Below are positions 1-10,890 of a DNA stretch of 64,000 nt, in pieces. The stretch is from an uncultured Candidatus Hydrogenedens sp. Lineage in GTDB: Bacteria > Desulfobacterota_D > UBA1144. Under the pieces are notes generated by a model, which made no database searches, was not told the DNA's origin, and saw only the letters and a list, made by a program, of their open reading frames with translations. Within the stretch, counting starts at the first letter, position 1; each line of letters opens with the position of its first letter. The DNA is taken from the NCBI GenBank assembly GCA_902609885.1, contig CACLTT010000001.1:140723-204722 (forward strand), read 5' to 3'. The position numbers and the translations under genes were made by a program.

Positions 1-140
1 TTATCATCCAAAAGAACTGAGCAGGCTACTATTGGACCAAATAAAGCTCCTCTTCCAACCTCATCAACTCCAACAACATAGTTAAATCTATTCCTATATT
101 GCTTTTCGATTAAAGAAAGAGAATTATTTATTTTTTTAAT
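1..140 (-). CDS. rnhB: Ribonuclease HII, N-terminal part (runs off the left edge)
   Basis: Minus-strand translation gives ...NNSLSLIEKQYRNRFNYVVGVDEVGRGALFGPIVACSVLLDD, matching the RNase HII GVDEVGRG..GP motif. The start is unclear (no ATG/GTG/TTG in frame). Confidence 0.85.
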   Translation of the reverse strand, partial: MKKINNSLSLIEKQYRNRFNYVVGVDEVGRGALFGPIVACSVLLDD

Positions 141-1009
141 TTTGTAATTTCCTTTACTAATTTATCAGAAAACTTTTTAGATAATTTAACTAATGGCGAC
201 CTAATCTCATTACTACAAAGCTTTAAATGATTCATGGCAAACTTTATTGGAATAGGGTTTGTTTCAAGAAATAAAAATTCATTAATACGTTTCAACTTAT
301 TATTTATTTTTTCGCTTTTTTTAATTTCCCCAGAAATAAAATTATTATAAATATCAGAACACTCTTTAGGTAAAAGATTTGAAGTTACCGAAATGAAACC
401 TTTTCCACCTTGTTTTAATATGGAGAAATTTAATGAGTCTTCTCCTGATAGTACTATAAATTTCTTTGGACAGTTTTTGATTATATCTTTCACTTTTTTA
501 ATAGAACCAGAGGCTTCTTTGATTCCAATAATATTTCTATTTTTTTTCACTAATTCTATAATGGTTTTAATATCTAGATCTACAACAGACCTGCCGGGTA
601 TGTTGTATAAAATGATTGGAAGCTTAGTTTTTAAAGCTATTTGGCTAAAGTGATTAAATAAACCTCTTTGTGTTGGTTTGTTATAATAAGGAACAACTTG
701 AAGACTAGCATTAGCTCCCGCTTTTTCGGCAGCTTTGGTTAGCCGGATGGCCTCTAAGGTTGAATTTGAGCCGGTTCCAGCGATTACAGGAACTCTTCCA
801 TTCGCCTCTCTAACAGTAATTTCAATAACTTTATCATGTTCCTTGTGACTTAATGTAGGAGATTCTCCAGTTGTTCCACAGGGTACTAATCCATGAATAC
901 CGCTTTCAATTTGTCTTCTAATTAATTTTTTAAAAGTAATTTTATCAAGATTACCTTTTTTATCAAAGGGAGTTACTAATGCAGTGATACATCCATGAAT
1001 ATAATTCAT
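128..1009 (-). CDS. dapA: 4-hydroxy-tetrahydrodipicolinate synthase
   Basis: GCITALVTPFDKKG, PCGTTGESPTLS, YNIPGRS, GIKEASG motifs. The second Met (MNYIHG) is the likely start. Confidence 0.95.
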   Translation of the reverse strand: MNYIHGCITALVTPFDKKGNLDKITFKKLIRRQIESGIHGLVPCGTTGESPTLSHKEHDKVIEITVREANGRVPVIAGTGSNSTLEAIRLTKAAEKAGANASLQVVPYYNKPTQRGLFNHFSQIALKTKLPIILYNIPGRSVVDLDIKTIIELVKKNRNIIGIKEASGSIKKVKDIIKNCPKKFIVLSGEDSLNFSILKQGGKGFISVTSNLLPKECSDIYNNFISGEIKKSEKINNKLKRINEFLFLETNPIPIKFAMNHLKLCSNEIRSPLVKLSKKFSDKLVKEITKLKK

Positions 1010-1027
1010 AACTATATAATACAATAC

Positions 1028-2026
1028 TTATTTTCTTACTAAAAGCTCGGCAATTTGAATAGCATTAAGTGCTGCCCCTTTTCTTATTTGATCACCAACA
1101 ATCCAAGCCGATACACAATTACCCTTAGAATAGTCTTTCCTTATCCTGCCAATTATACAATTATCTCTATTACTTGAATCAATTGGTGTGGGAAATTGAT
1201 TTTTTTTTGGATTATCAATCAGATCAATACCTGGGAACTTAATTATTTCCTTTTTAATTTTATTAATTTCTATATTTCCTTTGAATTCGATATTTAAACT
1301 TATACTGTGAGATCTAAGAACAGGAACCCTTACGGTGGTGGCGCTTAATAGAATATTTTTATCGTTTAGTATTTTTCTTGATTCATTATTAAATTTCATT
1401 TCTTCCTCGGTATAACCATTTAAATTGAAAGATCCAATTTTAGGTATGACATTAAAAGTTATATTTTTATCGAAAACTTTATTTAAACTTTTTTTATTAT
1501 TAAAAAATCTCTTTGTATTTTCAAGGAGTTCATTCATACCGTTATTTCCGGCACCAGAAACTGATTGGAAACTTGTTGCTACAACTCTTTTGATTTTTTG
1601 AAGATTCAGCAGTGGCTTGATACCCATTAATGAAATTATAGTTGTGCAATTTGGATTAGCTATAATTCTACTATTAGAGCTCATTAGAGCATCTGGATTA
1701 ATTTCAGGAATTATTAAGGGAATATTCTTATTAAGTCTGAAAGCTGAGCTATTATCTATAACGTATGAGCCATTATTTGAAGCAATTTTTGCAAATTTTT
1801 TGCTCACTGTTGAACCAGCTACAAAAAAAACTAAATCTAGGCCTTCTAAATTTTTTTTATTTAATCGTATTATTTTATATACCTTACTTTTAAATTTAAT
1901 TTTTTTTCCTATAGATTTATTAGATGCAAAAAGTCTGATTTCAGAAAAAGAAAATCTTCTTTCTTTCACCAAATTAAGAAGTTCATGCCCAACAGCCCCA
2001 GTTATACCAACTATTCCAATTTTCAT
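1028..2026 (-). CDS. asd: Aspartate-semialdehyde dehydrogenase
   Basis: GITGAVGHELL, IANPNCTT, SFQSVSGAG motifs. Confidence 0.95.
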   Translation of the reverse strand: MKIGIVGITGAVGHELLNLVKERRFSFSEIRLFASNKSIGKKIKFKSKVYKIIRLNKKNLEGLDLVFFVAGSTVSKKFAKIASNNGSYVIDNSSAFRLNKNIPLIIPEINPDALMSSNSRIIANPNCTTIISLMGIKPLLNLQKIKRVVATSFQSVSGAGNNGMNELLENTKRFFNNKKSLNKVFDKNITFNVIPKIGSFNLNGYTEEEMKFNNESRKILNDKNILLSATTVRVPVLRSHSISLNIEFKGNIEINKIKKEIIKFPGIDLIDNPKKNQFPTPIDSSNRDNCIIGRIRKDYSKGNCVSAWIVGDQIRKGAALNAIQIAELLVRK

Positions 2027-2463
2027 TCTAAATCATCAATTCCTCTAATATTCTCAAGTTCTTCTATATCTACTTCAGTATTAATCCAGCTCAAAATAAT
2101 ATTCTCAATTTTTTCTCTATCAACAGACATCAATCCCATTGTCAGTATATTCGAATCATTCCATTTTTTTGCACATATGGCAATTTCTTCATTATTACAT
2201 AAGGTAGCCCTAATACCTTTGAATCTATTAGCAACAATTGTAACCCCCGTACCCGTATAACAAAAAATAATTCCGAGGTTAGCTCTTTTGTTTTGAACAT
2301 CTAAGGCAATTTTTTTTGAAATTTCAACCCATGAATAATTATCATTATTAAGTCCTCCATAAAGATTAACTTTATAATGTTTTGAAATTAAAAAATTATT
2401 CACTCTTGAAACAATTTCATCATTACTATCTGCGCCTAAGGATATAGTTAATTTCTTTTTCAT
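2023..2463 (-). CDS. rpiB: Ribose-5-phosphate isomerase B
   Basis: RpiB/LacAB family: GIIFCYTGTGVTIVANRFKGIRATLC. Confidence 0.85.
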   Translation of the reverse strand: MKKKLTISLGADSNDEIVSRVNNFLISKHYKVNLYGGLNNDNYSWVEISKKIALDVQNKRANLGIIFCYTGTGVTIVANRFKGIRATLCNNEEIAICAKKWNDSNILTMGLMSVDREKIENIILSWINTEVDIEELENIRGIDDLE

Positions 2464-2484
2464 AATTATATTATCATATGATAA

Positions 2485-5199
2485 TTAATTAAAATTCAAA
2501 TATTTACCTGTTATTGATTTTGAATCTTTTATAATTTTTTCTGGTGTTCCAAGTGCAATTATTTTTCCACCATTTTCACCACCACCAGGTCCAAGATCTA
2601 TTATGTGATCTGCAATTTTAATAATATCCATGTTATGCTCTATTATTACTACAGTATTTCCACGGTCTGTAATTATATTAAGAGTTTTTATCAGCTTTCT
2701 TAAATCATCTACATGGAGACCTACAGAGGGTTCATCAAGAATAAAAACCACATTTTTAGTATTTTTTGAAACTAAATATTTTGCAATTTTAATTCTTTGA
2801 GATTCACCTCCAGATAAAGTACTTGATGATTGACCTAATTTTAAATAACCTAACCCCACAGAAATTAAAATGTCTAAAAGTTTTACAATTTTTTCATGTT
2901 TATTAAAAAATTTTTTTGATTCATCAATTGTTAAATTTAAAATTTCGAAAATATTTTTCCCGTTGTATCTAATTTTTAAAATATTATCTTTGAACCTTTT
3001 TCCCTTACAAGCTTCACAAATAACTTCAACATCAGCTAAAAATTGCATCTCAATTATTTCTTTTCCTTCACCCTTACATACCTCGCATCTTCCGCCTTCA
3101 GTATTGAAAGAAAAACTTCCAGGCGTAAGATTTTGATTTTTGGATTCTGGTAATGCTGCCATTAATTTTCTAATTTCATCATATATCTTTATGTAACTTG
3201 CGGGATTAGATCTAGCACTTTTACCAATTGGTTCTTGGCTAATCATTACAACCTCGTTCACATTCTCCAAACCTTTTATTGATTTTATTTCACCTGCATT
3301 TTCAAAAGGTCCTCCAAAGTATTTTATGGCATTCCCATAAAAACAATCTTGTATCAAAGAGCTTTTTCCTGACCCTGAAACACCTGTTATAGCAGTAATT
3401 ATATTCAAAGGTATATCACAATTTACATTCATTAAATTATTTTTTTTGGCACCTTTTATGGAGATTACTTTATTGAAATTTCTTCTTTTTAATGGGACAT
3501 TAATTTTTTCTTTTCCAAATAAATACTTCGCAGTGATTGATGACTTATTTTTCTTAAGATTACTTATTTTCCCACTAAATACTACTTGTCCACCTTCTAA
3601 GCCTGCCTTCGGTCCCATTTCTACAATCCAATCAGCTTTTTTAATAATATCTAAATCATGTTCAATCAATAAAATTGTGTTATCTAAATTTTTTAAATTT
3701 TTAATTGTCTTATATAATTTTTCTACATCCATTTGGTGTAATCCTATCGAGGGTTCATCTAAAACATAAAGAGTGTCAGTTAGCTCTGAACCTAGTTGTT
3801 GAGCTAAATTAACCCTTTGAGCCTCTCCTCCTGATAAAGTTCTCGAAAGCCTTGATAAAGATAAATAATTTAAACCCACTTCCAGAAGAAAATTAAGCCT
3901 TGAGAGAATTTGTTTTAAAGGTTCATCAACTATATCTTTCATACTCTTTTCAACTTTCAAATTGGTAAAAAATTTTTGTAAATCTGAAATATTCATTTCA
4001 CATAAATCTTTTATTGTTTTATTTTTGAGTTTAACTTTTGATGCTAATTCTCCGATCCTAGCACCACCACAGTCAGTACAATCAAATGGAGACCTAAATT
4101 TTGATAACAAAATTCTAATGTGCATCTTATATGATTTAGATTCAAGTCTTTTAAAAATTCCTTTGATACCTTTATAGGCTTGATCACCATTAACGATAAA
4201 ATCAATTTCTTTTTTACTAAAATCTTTATATGGCTTATTTAGATCTATATTGTTTATTTCACAAAATTCTACAAATTTTCTTTTTGCCCAAGAGAGTGAA
4301 GGTCTTTCTAAAACCGAAATACAGCCTTTGTTTATAGAAAGATTTCTGTTTTGAACTATTAAGTCCATGTCTGGAAGAAGAATATTTCCGAATCCTTTGC
4401 ATGTTTTACATGCACCATCAGGGCTATTGAAAGAAAATTTATTTGGAGACAAGTTTTTGAATTCCTTTAAACAACTGGGGCAACAAAACTCTTTTTTGTA
4501 ATCTTGCAAAATAACTTGATCTTCTAAACTAAAAATTGTAATAATCTTGAAGTTTTCATAAGCAATTTCTAATGATTCAATAACTCTAGACTTGTTCTTG
4601 CTATTTATAGATATTGTATCAAAAAGTGGAAAGTCGATAATCTTTTCTTTACTGTCTCCCATAATAACAATTTCTTCATTTACAATATGTTCAAATATTC
4701 CAATTTTTCTTAAATCAAATTCTTTTAATTTCTTATCATTCTTTCCACAGATATGGACTTTTTTCCCATTGAAATTATTTAATAAATTTTCAAATATTTG
4801 AGAATTTGATAAATCCTCACATTTGATATTGCATTCAGGGCAATAAATATCTCCGATTTTACTAAATACAACTCGTAGATAATCATAAATTTCAGTCATT
4901 GTCCCAACAGTTGATCTAGAATTTTTAATGTTATTTCTACTTTCAATACATATTGATGGAGGCAATCCTTCCAGGCTAGAAAACTCTGGTTTATCAATTT
5001 TCTCAAGAAATTGCCTAGCATATGTTGACATTGATTCTAAATATCTTCTTCTACTTTCAGAATGTATGGTATCTAGGGCTAATGATGATTTGCCAGATCC
5101 AGATAATCCCGTGACTACTGACAACGAATACCATGGTATTTCAACGTCAACATTTTTTAAATTATTGCCAGATGCCCCTTTAAGATGAATCTTTTTCAT
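2485..5199 (-). CDS. uvrA: Excinuclease ABC subunit A
   Basis: Two ABC signatures (LSGGEAQRV, LSGGESQRI), Walker A motifs, CxxC zinc motifs. Confidence 0.97.
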   Translation of the reverse strand: MKKIHLKGASGNNLKNVDVEIPWYSLSVVTGLSGSGKSSLALDTIHSESRRRYLESMSTYARQFLEKIDKPEFSSLEGLPPSICIESRNNIKNSRSTVGTMTEIYDYLRVVFSKIGDIYCPECNIKCEDLSNSQIFENLLNNFNGKKVHICGKNDKKLKEFDLRKIGIFEHIVNEEIVIMGDSKEKIIDFPLFDTISINSKNKSRVIESLEIAYENFKIITIFSLEDQVILQDYKKEFCCPSCLKEFKNLSPNKFSFNSPDGACKTCKGFGNILLPDMDLIVQNRNLSINKGCISVLERPSLSWAKRKFVEFCEINNIDLNKPYKDFSKKEIDFIVNGDQAYKGIKGIFKRLESKSYKMHIRILLSKFRSPFDCTDCGGARIGELASKVKLKNKTIKDLCEMNISDLQKFFTNLKVEKSMKDIVDEPLKQILSRLNFLLEVGLNYLSLSRLSRTLSGGEAQRVNLAQQLGSELTDTLYVLDEPSIGLHQMDVEKLYKTIKNLKNLDNTILLIEHDLDIIKKADWIVEMGPKAGLEGGQVVFSGKISNLKKNKSSITAKYLFGKEKINVPLKRRNFNKVISIKGAKKNNLMNVNCDIPLNIITAITGVSGSGKSSLIQDCFYGNAIKYFGGPFENAGEIKSIKGLENVNEVVMISQEPIGKSARSNPASYIKIYDEIRKLMAALPESKNQNLTPGSFSFNTEGGRCEVCKGEGKEIIEMQFLADVEVICEACKGKRFKDNILKIRYNGKNIFEILNLTIDESKKFFNKHEKIVKLLDILISVGLGYLKLGQSSSTLSGGESQRIKIAKYLVSKNTKNVVFILDEPSVGLHVDDLRKLIKTLNIITDRGNTVVIIEHNMDIIKIADHIIDLGPGGGENGGKIIALGTPEKIIKDSKSITGKYLNFN

Positions 5200-5271
5200 A
5201 ATAATTTTATTTTAACTATAATTTTTCATACCTTGAATTTTTTTAACAATAGAGTAATTTAAATTTATTCT

Positions 5272-6519
5272 ATGGAATCCTATAAAACACAAGATCCTGA
5301 AGTTTATTCTATCATTAAAGATGAAATTCTTCGCCAAGAGAATGAACTCCAGATGATTGCATCTGAAAATTATGCGAGTAGAGCAGTTATGGATGCTGTG
5401 GGGTCAGTATTAACAAATAAATATGCCGAAGGATATCCTAATAAGAGATATTACGGTGGCTGTAAGCATGTCGATGAGGCTGAAGAGCTTGCCATATTAA
5501 GAGCAAAAAAACTTTTCGGTGCCGAGTCTGTTAATGTTCAACCTCATTCTGGTGCTCAAGCTAATATGGCTGTTTTTCTTGGTTTCTTAAATCCAGGTGA
5601 TACAGTACTTGGAATGAGCTTAGACCATGGAGGCCATCTTTCTCATGGTTCTAAAGTTAATTTCTCTGGAAGAATCTATAGTTCGGTATTTTATGGCGTA
5701 AGAGAAGAAACTTTCTTAATTGATTATGATCAAGTAGAAGAGTTGGCGTTAAAGCATAAGCCAAAACTTATAATAGCTGGCTGGAGCTCTTACCCAAGAG
5801 ATTTAGATTACAAGAGATTTCGTGAGATTGCTGATAAATCAGGATCTTTGCTTTTGGCTGATATAGCACACCCATCTGGTTTAATAGCTGCAGGATTATA
5901 TTCTGATCCAATACCCCATTGTGACTTTGTTACATCAACCACGCACAAAACACTTAGAGGTCCAAGGGGTGGAATAATAATGATGAAGGAAGAACATTCA
6001 AAGATTATTAATAGTAGAGTTTTCCCTGGTACTCAAGGAGGACCCTTGATGAATTCAATAGTTGCAAAAGCAATCGCTTTCAAAGAAGCATTGGACGACT
6101 CATTCAAAGATTATCAAAAGCAGGTATTAATTAACTCAAGACGATTGGCTGAGATTTTAATGAAAAATGGTTTTAATTGTATTACTGGTGGAACAGATAC
6201 ACACCTCGTTTTACTGGATTTAAGAGATTCTGGTTTTACGGGCAAAGATGCTGAGAAAGCTTTATCAGATGCAGGTATTACCACAAATAAGAATGCTATA
6301 CCTTTCGATCCACAACCACCTGCAATAGCCTCGGGGGTGAGGATTGGAACTCCTGGAGTGACAACTAGAGGCATGAAAGAGGAAGAAATTGATATAATTG
6401 GTGAATTAATTGTTGAAGCAATAAAGAATGGTGAAAATCAAGAAGTTTTGATTTCTTGTAAGAAAAGAGTTAATGATCTGTGTTCAAGATTTCCAATATA
6501 TAAAGATTTACTTATTTGA
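5272..6519 (+). CDS. glyA: Serine hydroxymethyltransferase
   Basis: [30 protein letters not shown] motifs. Confidence 0.97.
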   Translation: MESYKTQDPEVYSIIKDEILRQENELQMIASENYASRAVMDAVGSVLTNKYAEGYPNKRYYGGCKHVDEAEELAILRAKKLFGAESVNVQPHSGAQANMAVFLGFLNPGDTVLGMSLDHGGHLSHGSKVNFSGRIYSSVFYGVREETFLIDYDQVEELALKHKPKLIIAGWSSYPRDLDYKRFREIADKSGSLLLADIAHPSGLIAAGLYSDPIPHCDFVTSTTHKTLRGPRGGIIMMKEEHSKIINSRVFPGTQGGPLMNSIVAKAIAFKEALDDSFKDYQKQVLINSRRLAEILMKNGFNCITGGTDTHLVLLDLRDSGFTGKDAEKALSDAGITTNKNAIPFDPQPPAIASGVRIGTPGVTTRGMKEEEIDIIGELIVEAIKNGENQEVLISCKKRVNDLCSRFPIYKDLLI

Positions 6520-6556
6520 TTTGTCTAATTTAAAAGAATTTATGATAATATGAAAT

Positions 6557-7021
6557 ATGTTTTGCGATGATGAAAAATGTAAAGGCCGATATGTTGGTTC
6601 CAGAGTTATAGATTCACGTCAAAGTGCTGATAAGATGTCTATTAGAAGGAGACGAGAATGTACTGAATGTGGAAAAAGATTTACAACTCATGAAAGATTA
6701 GAAGAATTTGAATTAATTGTTATCAAAAAAGATGGTTCAACTCAGGAATATGATAAGTCTAAGATTGTCTCTGGGATGTTGAGAGCTTGTGAAAAAAGGC
6801 CAGTCAGTATTAACCAGATTGAAAACATTGTTTTTTTAATTGAAAAGAATTTAATAGATTCTGGTAAAAGAGAAGTAACAACGACTGATATTGGCGATTC
6901 TGTAATTAGACATTTATATGAAATAGATCAAGTTGCATATATAAGATTTGCTTCAGTTTATAGATCTTTTGATGATTTAAGTGAATTTTTGAGCGAATTA
7001 AATAGTATTTTAAAAAAATAA
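6557..7021 (+). CDS. nrdR: NrdR-type ribonucleotide reductase repressor with atypical zinc ribbon
   Basis: VIDSRQSADKMSIRRRRECTECGKRFTTHERLE plus ATP-cone; first Cys pair is C-x4-C. Confidence 0.9.
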   Translation: MFCDDEKCKGRYVGSRVIDSRQSADKMSIRRRRECTECGKRFTTHERLEEFELIVIKKDGSTQEYDKSKIVSGMLRACEKRPVSINQIENIVFLIEKNLIDSGKREVTTTDIGDSVIRHLYEIDQVAYIRFASVYRSFDDLSEFLSELNSILKK

Positions 7022-7022
7022 T

Positions 7023-7772
7023 ATGTTGATAGATACGCATTCACATTTAGATTTAGAAGAAGATATACCAAGTTTGTTAGAAAAATGTGAGAAAAATTTA
7101 GTTACTAAAATAATTTCCATATCTACAGATTTAGAAAGCTCAAAAAAAAATGTAGAAATTGCATCAAATTTTAAAAATATTTTTTCTAGTGTTGGATTTC
7201 ATCCTGGAAGTGTTAAAAATGCGTCAAAAGATTTAAATTGTATTGAGAAGTTAGGGCTTGATGAAAATTGTAAAGCTATAGGCGAAATTGGATTAGATTA
7301 CTTCTATGAGGGATATGATAAAGATCTGCAATTTGAATTCTTTGACAATCAAGTATCTATTTCTGAAAAACTTAACAAACCTTTTGTTATTCATTGTAGG
7401 CAAGCTTATAAAGATGCTATCGATTTTCTTAAATTTAAAAATCCGAAAGTTCAATTTGTTTTTCATTGCTTTACAGAAGATTATGATACTGCAAAAAAAG
7501 TATTAGATTTAGGGGGGCTAATTTCATTCACTGGGATAATAACATTTAAGAAATCTTACGATTTAAGAGAAGTGGTTAAAAAAATTCCAATTGATACTTT
7601 TATGATAGAGACAGATTCTCCATATTTATCGCCTGAACCAAACAGGGGGAAAAAGAATAATTCATCAAATTTAATATATATAGCAGAATGTATAGCAGAT
7701 ACTTTAAATAGACCTTTTGAAAAAACTGCTGAACAAATTAGATTAAATTCTGTTAAATTTTTTAATATATGA
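7023..7772 (+). CDS. tatD: TatD-family DNase
   Basis: LIDTHSHLD, AIGEIGLDY, ETDSPYLSPEP motifs. Confidence 0.93.
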   Translation: MLIDTHSHLDLEEDIPSLLEKCEKNLVTKIISISTDLESSKKNVEIASNFKNIFSSVGFHPGSVKNASKDLNCIEKLGLDENCKAIGEIGLDYFYEGYDKDLQFEFFDNQVSISEKLNKPFVIHCRQAYKDAIDFLKFKNPKVQFVFHCFTEDYDTAKKVLDLGGLISFTGIITFKKSYDLREVVKKIPIDTFMIETDSPYLSPEPNRGKKNNSSNLIYIAECIADTLNRPFEKTAEQIRLNSVKFFNI

Positions 7773-8686
7773 AAAAAAATTCTATAGCAATAACAATTGG
7801 TGATTATAATGGCATTGGACCTAAATGTGTTGAGCTCGCTTTAAAGAAATTGAATTTGAAGAAGAATAAAATTTTTGTTATAGGTGATAATGAAATTTTT
7901 GATAAATTAAAATTTCCTAAAAACGAAAATATAGAGTTAATTAACATAGGAAATAAAATCCGTTTTAATCCAGGCAAACCAACAAAATCTTCTGGCTTAG
8001 CATCTTTAAAATATATTAATGAAGCAATTAAGATGATTAAAAATAATGATGTATCAAGAATTGTCACAGCGCCTATAAGTAAAGAAGCTATACAAAAAGC
8101 GGGATCAAAATTCAAGGGACATACAGACTTATTTGAAGATAGATTTGGTTGTAATAATGTAATCATGGCTTTTTGGTCTAAAAAAATTAAAGTTTCTTTG
8201 TCTACAATTCATATTCCTATTAAAAATGTTGTCAAAGATTTAAATAATGAAAAACTTTTTACTCAATTGGAGTCTATTGACTATAATTTTACGAAAATAT
8301 TGAGAAGAAAGCCAAGAATTGCATTATGTGCCATAAATCCTCATGTTTCCGAAAACGGTGCTATAGGTGATGAAGATTTAAAAATTACGGTGCCGGCTGC
8401 AAATAGGGCAAGGAAGAAAGGTATTAAGCTCCATGGACCATTTTCTGCTGATACACTTTTTTCTAAAAATAATATTAGATATTTTGATGTTTTTCATGCA
8501 ATTTATCATGATCAAGGTCTGATACCTTTTAAAATGATATCTTTTGAAAAAGGCGTAAATTTTACATTAAACCTTCCTTTTATAAGGACATCTCCTGATC
8601 ATGGTACGGCATATGATATAGCTTGGCATAAAAAGCCAAATTTTTTTAGTATGGTTGAGGCTATTAAATTAGCTATTAAATTATGA
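7769..8686 (+). CDS. pdxA: 4-hydroxythreonine-4-phosphate dehydrogenase
   Basis: ITIGDYNGIGPK, GHTDLFED, YHDQGLIPFK, RTSPDHGTAYDIA motifs. Confidence 0.95.
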   Translation: MKKNSIAITIGDYNGIGPKCVELALKKLNLKKNKIFVIGDNEIFDKLKFPKNENIELINIGNKIRFNPGKPTKSSGLASLKYINEAIKMIKNNDVSRIVTAPISKEAIQKAGSKFKGHTDLFEDRFGCNNVIMAFWSKKIKVSLSTIHIPIKNVVKDLNNEKLFTQLESIDYNFTKILRRKPRIALCAINPHVSENGAIGDEDLKITVPAANRARKKGIKLHGPFSADTLFSKNNIRYFDVFHAIYHDQGLIPFKMISFEKGVNFTLNLPFIRTSPDHGTAYDIAWHKKPNFFSMVEAIKLAIKL

Positions 8687-8689
8687 ATT

Positions 8690-10804
8690 TTATATGTTTA
8701 CTTTTCTAGGCTTGCCCGCTGATTCTTGTTCACCAACTATTCCTTCGCGTTCCATCATTTCAATTATATTTGCAGCCCTGTTATATCCTATTTTTAACCT
8801 TCTTTGAACCATTGAGATAGAAGCTTGTTTGGTCTGGATTACTATCTCAAGAGCCTGATCATAAAGGGGATCTTTATTAACGTTTATATCATCATTATCT
8901 ATAGATTCCTCTGGAATTTTTGTTATTTCATTATTATAATCGGGAGGACTTTGGTCTTTTAAATGTGACGATATATTTTCTCTTTCTAAATCCGATATGA
9001 TTGACCCTTGAATCCTAATCAAGTTATTGGGCGGCTGCAGCAGTAGCATATCCCCTTTACCCAATAATTCTTCCGCTCCTGATGAGTCTAGTATAATCCT
9101 AGAATCAGTTTTTGATGAAACTGCAAATGAAATTCTAGCTGGAAAATTTGCTTTAATTAGCCCCGCAACGACATCAGCTGATGGTCTTTGACTAGCAACT
9201 ATCAAATGTATACCAGCGGCTCTTGCCATTTGCGATAATCTTGTAATCGATTCTTTTATTTCACTTGGGGCAACAAACATTAAATCTGCAAGTTCATCTA
9301 TTATAATTACTATGTAAGGAAGTATATCAGTAGAAGGATTATAGTCTTGATTCTTTTGAACCTTTTCATTGTAGGAATCAATGTCACGAACACCTATATC
9401 AGATAATAGTTTATATCTAGTTTCCATTTCTTTTACAGCCCATTTTAATGCTGCCGCAGATTTTTTAGGATCAGTTACTACTGGATGAAGGAGGTGAGGA
9501 ATATCTTCATATCCCGAAAGTTCAAGCATTTTGGGATCAATCATTATGAATCGTAAATCTTGAGGGGTTGCTTTGAATAGCATACTTGTGATTATACTAT
9601 GCAAAAAAACACTCTTCCCCGAGCCTGTAGTACCAGCAATCATTAAATGGGGTGCTTTCTTTAAATCCATAAATTTTGGTGTACCTGATATATCTTTTCC
9701 TAATGATAAAAAAATAGGGCTATTGTCTTTCATAAAGATATCTTTTGATAAAAGCTCTTTAAGATAAACAGTCTCTCTATTATCATTTGGTACCTCGATG
9801 CCAACTACATCTTTTCCTGGAATTGGAGCAATTATTCTTACTCTTGTTGCCTTTAATGCCATTGCTAAGTCATCAGACAAAGATGCAATTTTGTTTATTT
9901 TTGTCCCTGCCTCTGGCTTATATTCGTACATAGTTATTACTGGACCAGGTTTAATTTCAGTAATTTTTCCACTAATACCGAAATTCAATAGCTTATCTTC
10001 TATCCCTTTAGCTTTTTCAATAGCAATATTTTTATCGTACGGAATTTTAGGTCCCTTTGGGTCTTCCAAAAGGTTCAAGTCTGGTAGAGTAAAATCCATA
10101 TATTTCTTTTTTTTCTTTTTTTCGTCATTATCTATCGGTTCCGTTAGATCATTAAATTTTTTATCTAATATTTTATTTTCAGTAGTTTTTTGATTCTCTT
10201 TATCGATATTTATAGTAATTTCGTCATTCATTCCTAAATTATTTTCTTTTACTTTTTCTTTAATTTTCAATTTTGTCATTCTGAATATTATATTTTTTAA
10301 AATTTTAAAAATATCTTCATTTAATTGTTTTAGAGAGAAAATTAATATAAAAACATAAAAAAATGTTGTTCCTATACTTCCAGAAATATTAGTAACTAAA
10401 TAAGAAGAAATTTTATATGGAATTAGTCCTATAAATTCATGATTGTCAAAAAAAGCTATATATTTTCTAAAAAGAAAAATTAATCCACTCGATGATAAAG
10501 AAAGTAAAAAAATAAAAAAAATTTTTTTTGGGAGATCTTTTTTATTATTTTTGTAGAAATAATTTAATGATTTTTTGATAAAATAAAGGGATATGAATAA
10601 ACCACAAAATCCAAAAAAATAATAAAACTTTGATCCCAATAAAGAGCCATATAATCCTAAAATTGATTTTTTATCAGAAATTCCAAATACTTCTATAATA
10701 ATTCCAAGGCTAATAATTAAAAAAATTAATAAAATAAAAATTACCAATAAATATATAGGTACTTGTTTAAAAAAATTAGTTAATTTCTCTTTAATCTTTA
10801 TCAT
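8690..10804 (-). CDS. ftsK: DNA translocase FtsK/SpoIIIE
   Basis: N-terminal TM segments, GTTGSGKSVFLHS Walker A, C-terminal gamma winged helix (MVQRRLKIGYNRAANIIEMME). Confidence 0.96.
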   Translation of the reverse strand: MIKIKEKLTNFFKQVPIYLLVIFILLIFLIISLGIIIEVFGISDKKSILGLYGSLLGSKFYYFFGFCGLFISLYFIKKSLNYFYKNNKKDLPKKIFFIFLLSLSSSGLIFLFRKYIAFFDNHEFIGLIPYKISSYLVTNISGSIGTTFFYVFILIFSLKQLNEDIFKILKNIIFRMTKLKIKEKVKENNLGMNDEITINIDKENQKTTENKILDKKFNDLTEPIDNDEKKKKKKYMDFTLPDLNLLEDPKGPKIPYDKNIAIEKAKGIEDKLLNFGISGKITEIKPGPVITMYEYKPEAGTKINKIASLSDDLAMALKATRVRIIAPIPGKDVVGIEVPNDNRETVYLKELLSKDIFMKDNSPIFLSLGKDISGTPKFMDLKKAPHLMIAGTTGSGKSVFLHSIITSMLFKATPQDLRFIMIDPKMLELSGYEDIPHLLHPVVTDPKKSAAALKWAVKEMETRYKLLSDIGVRDIDSYNEKVQKNQDYNPSTDILPYIVIIIDELADLMFVAPSEIKESITRLSQMARAAGIHLIVASQRPSADVVAGLIKANFPARISFAVSSKTDSRIILDSSGAEELLGKGDMLLLQPPNNLIRIQGSIISDLERENISSHLKDQSPPDYNNEITKIPEESIDNDDINVNKDPLYDQALEIVIQTKQASISMVQRRLKIGYNRAANIIEMMEREGIVGEQESAGKPRKVNI

Positions 10805-10890
10805 TTAGTTTTAGTATGAAAATAGCGAAGACTAAAAAATAAGTCAAATATAATTTTTATTAATATTATTTTTGAAGTAGAATAAAAAAA

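Noticed and set aside
393-653. Short antisense ORFs in the track inside dapA, asd, uvrA, pdxA, ftsK and others
   Set aside because: They lie opposite well-conserved genes, have low-complexity F/S/I/L-rich translations and no recognisable domain; typical shadow ORFs in AT-rich DNA.
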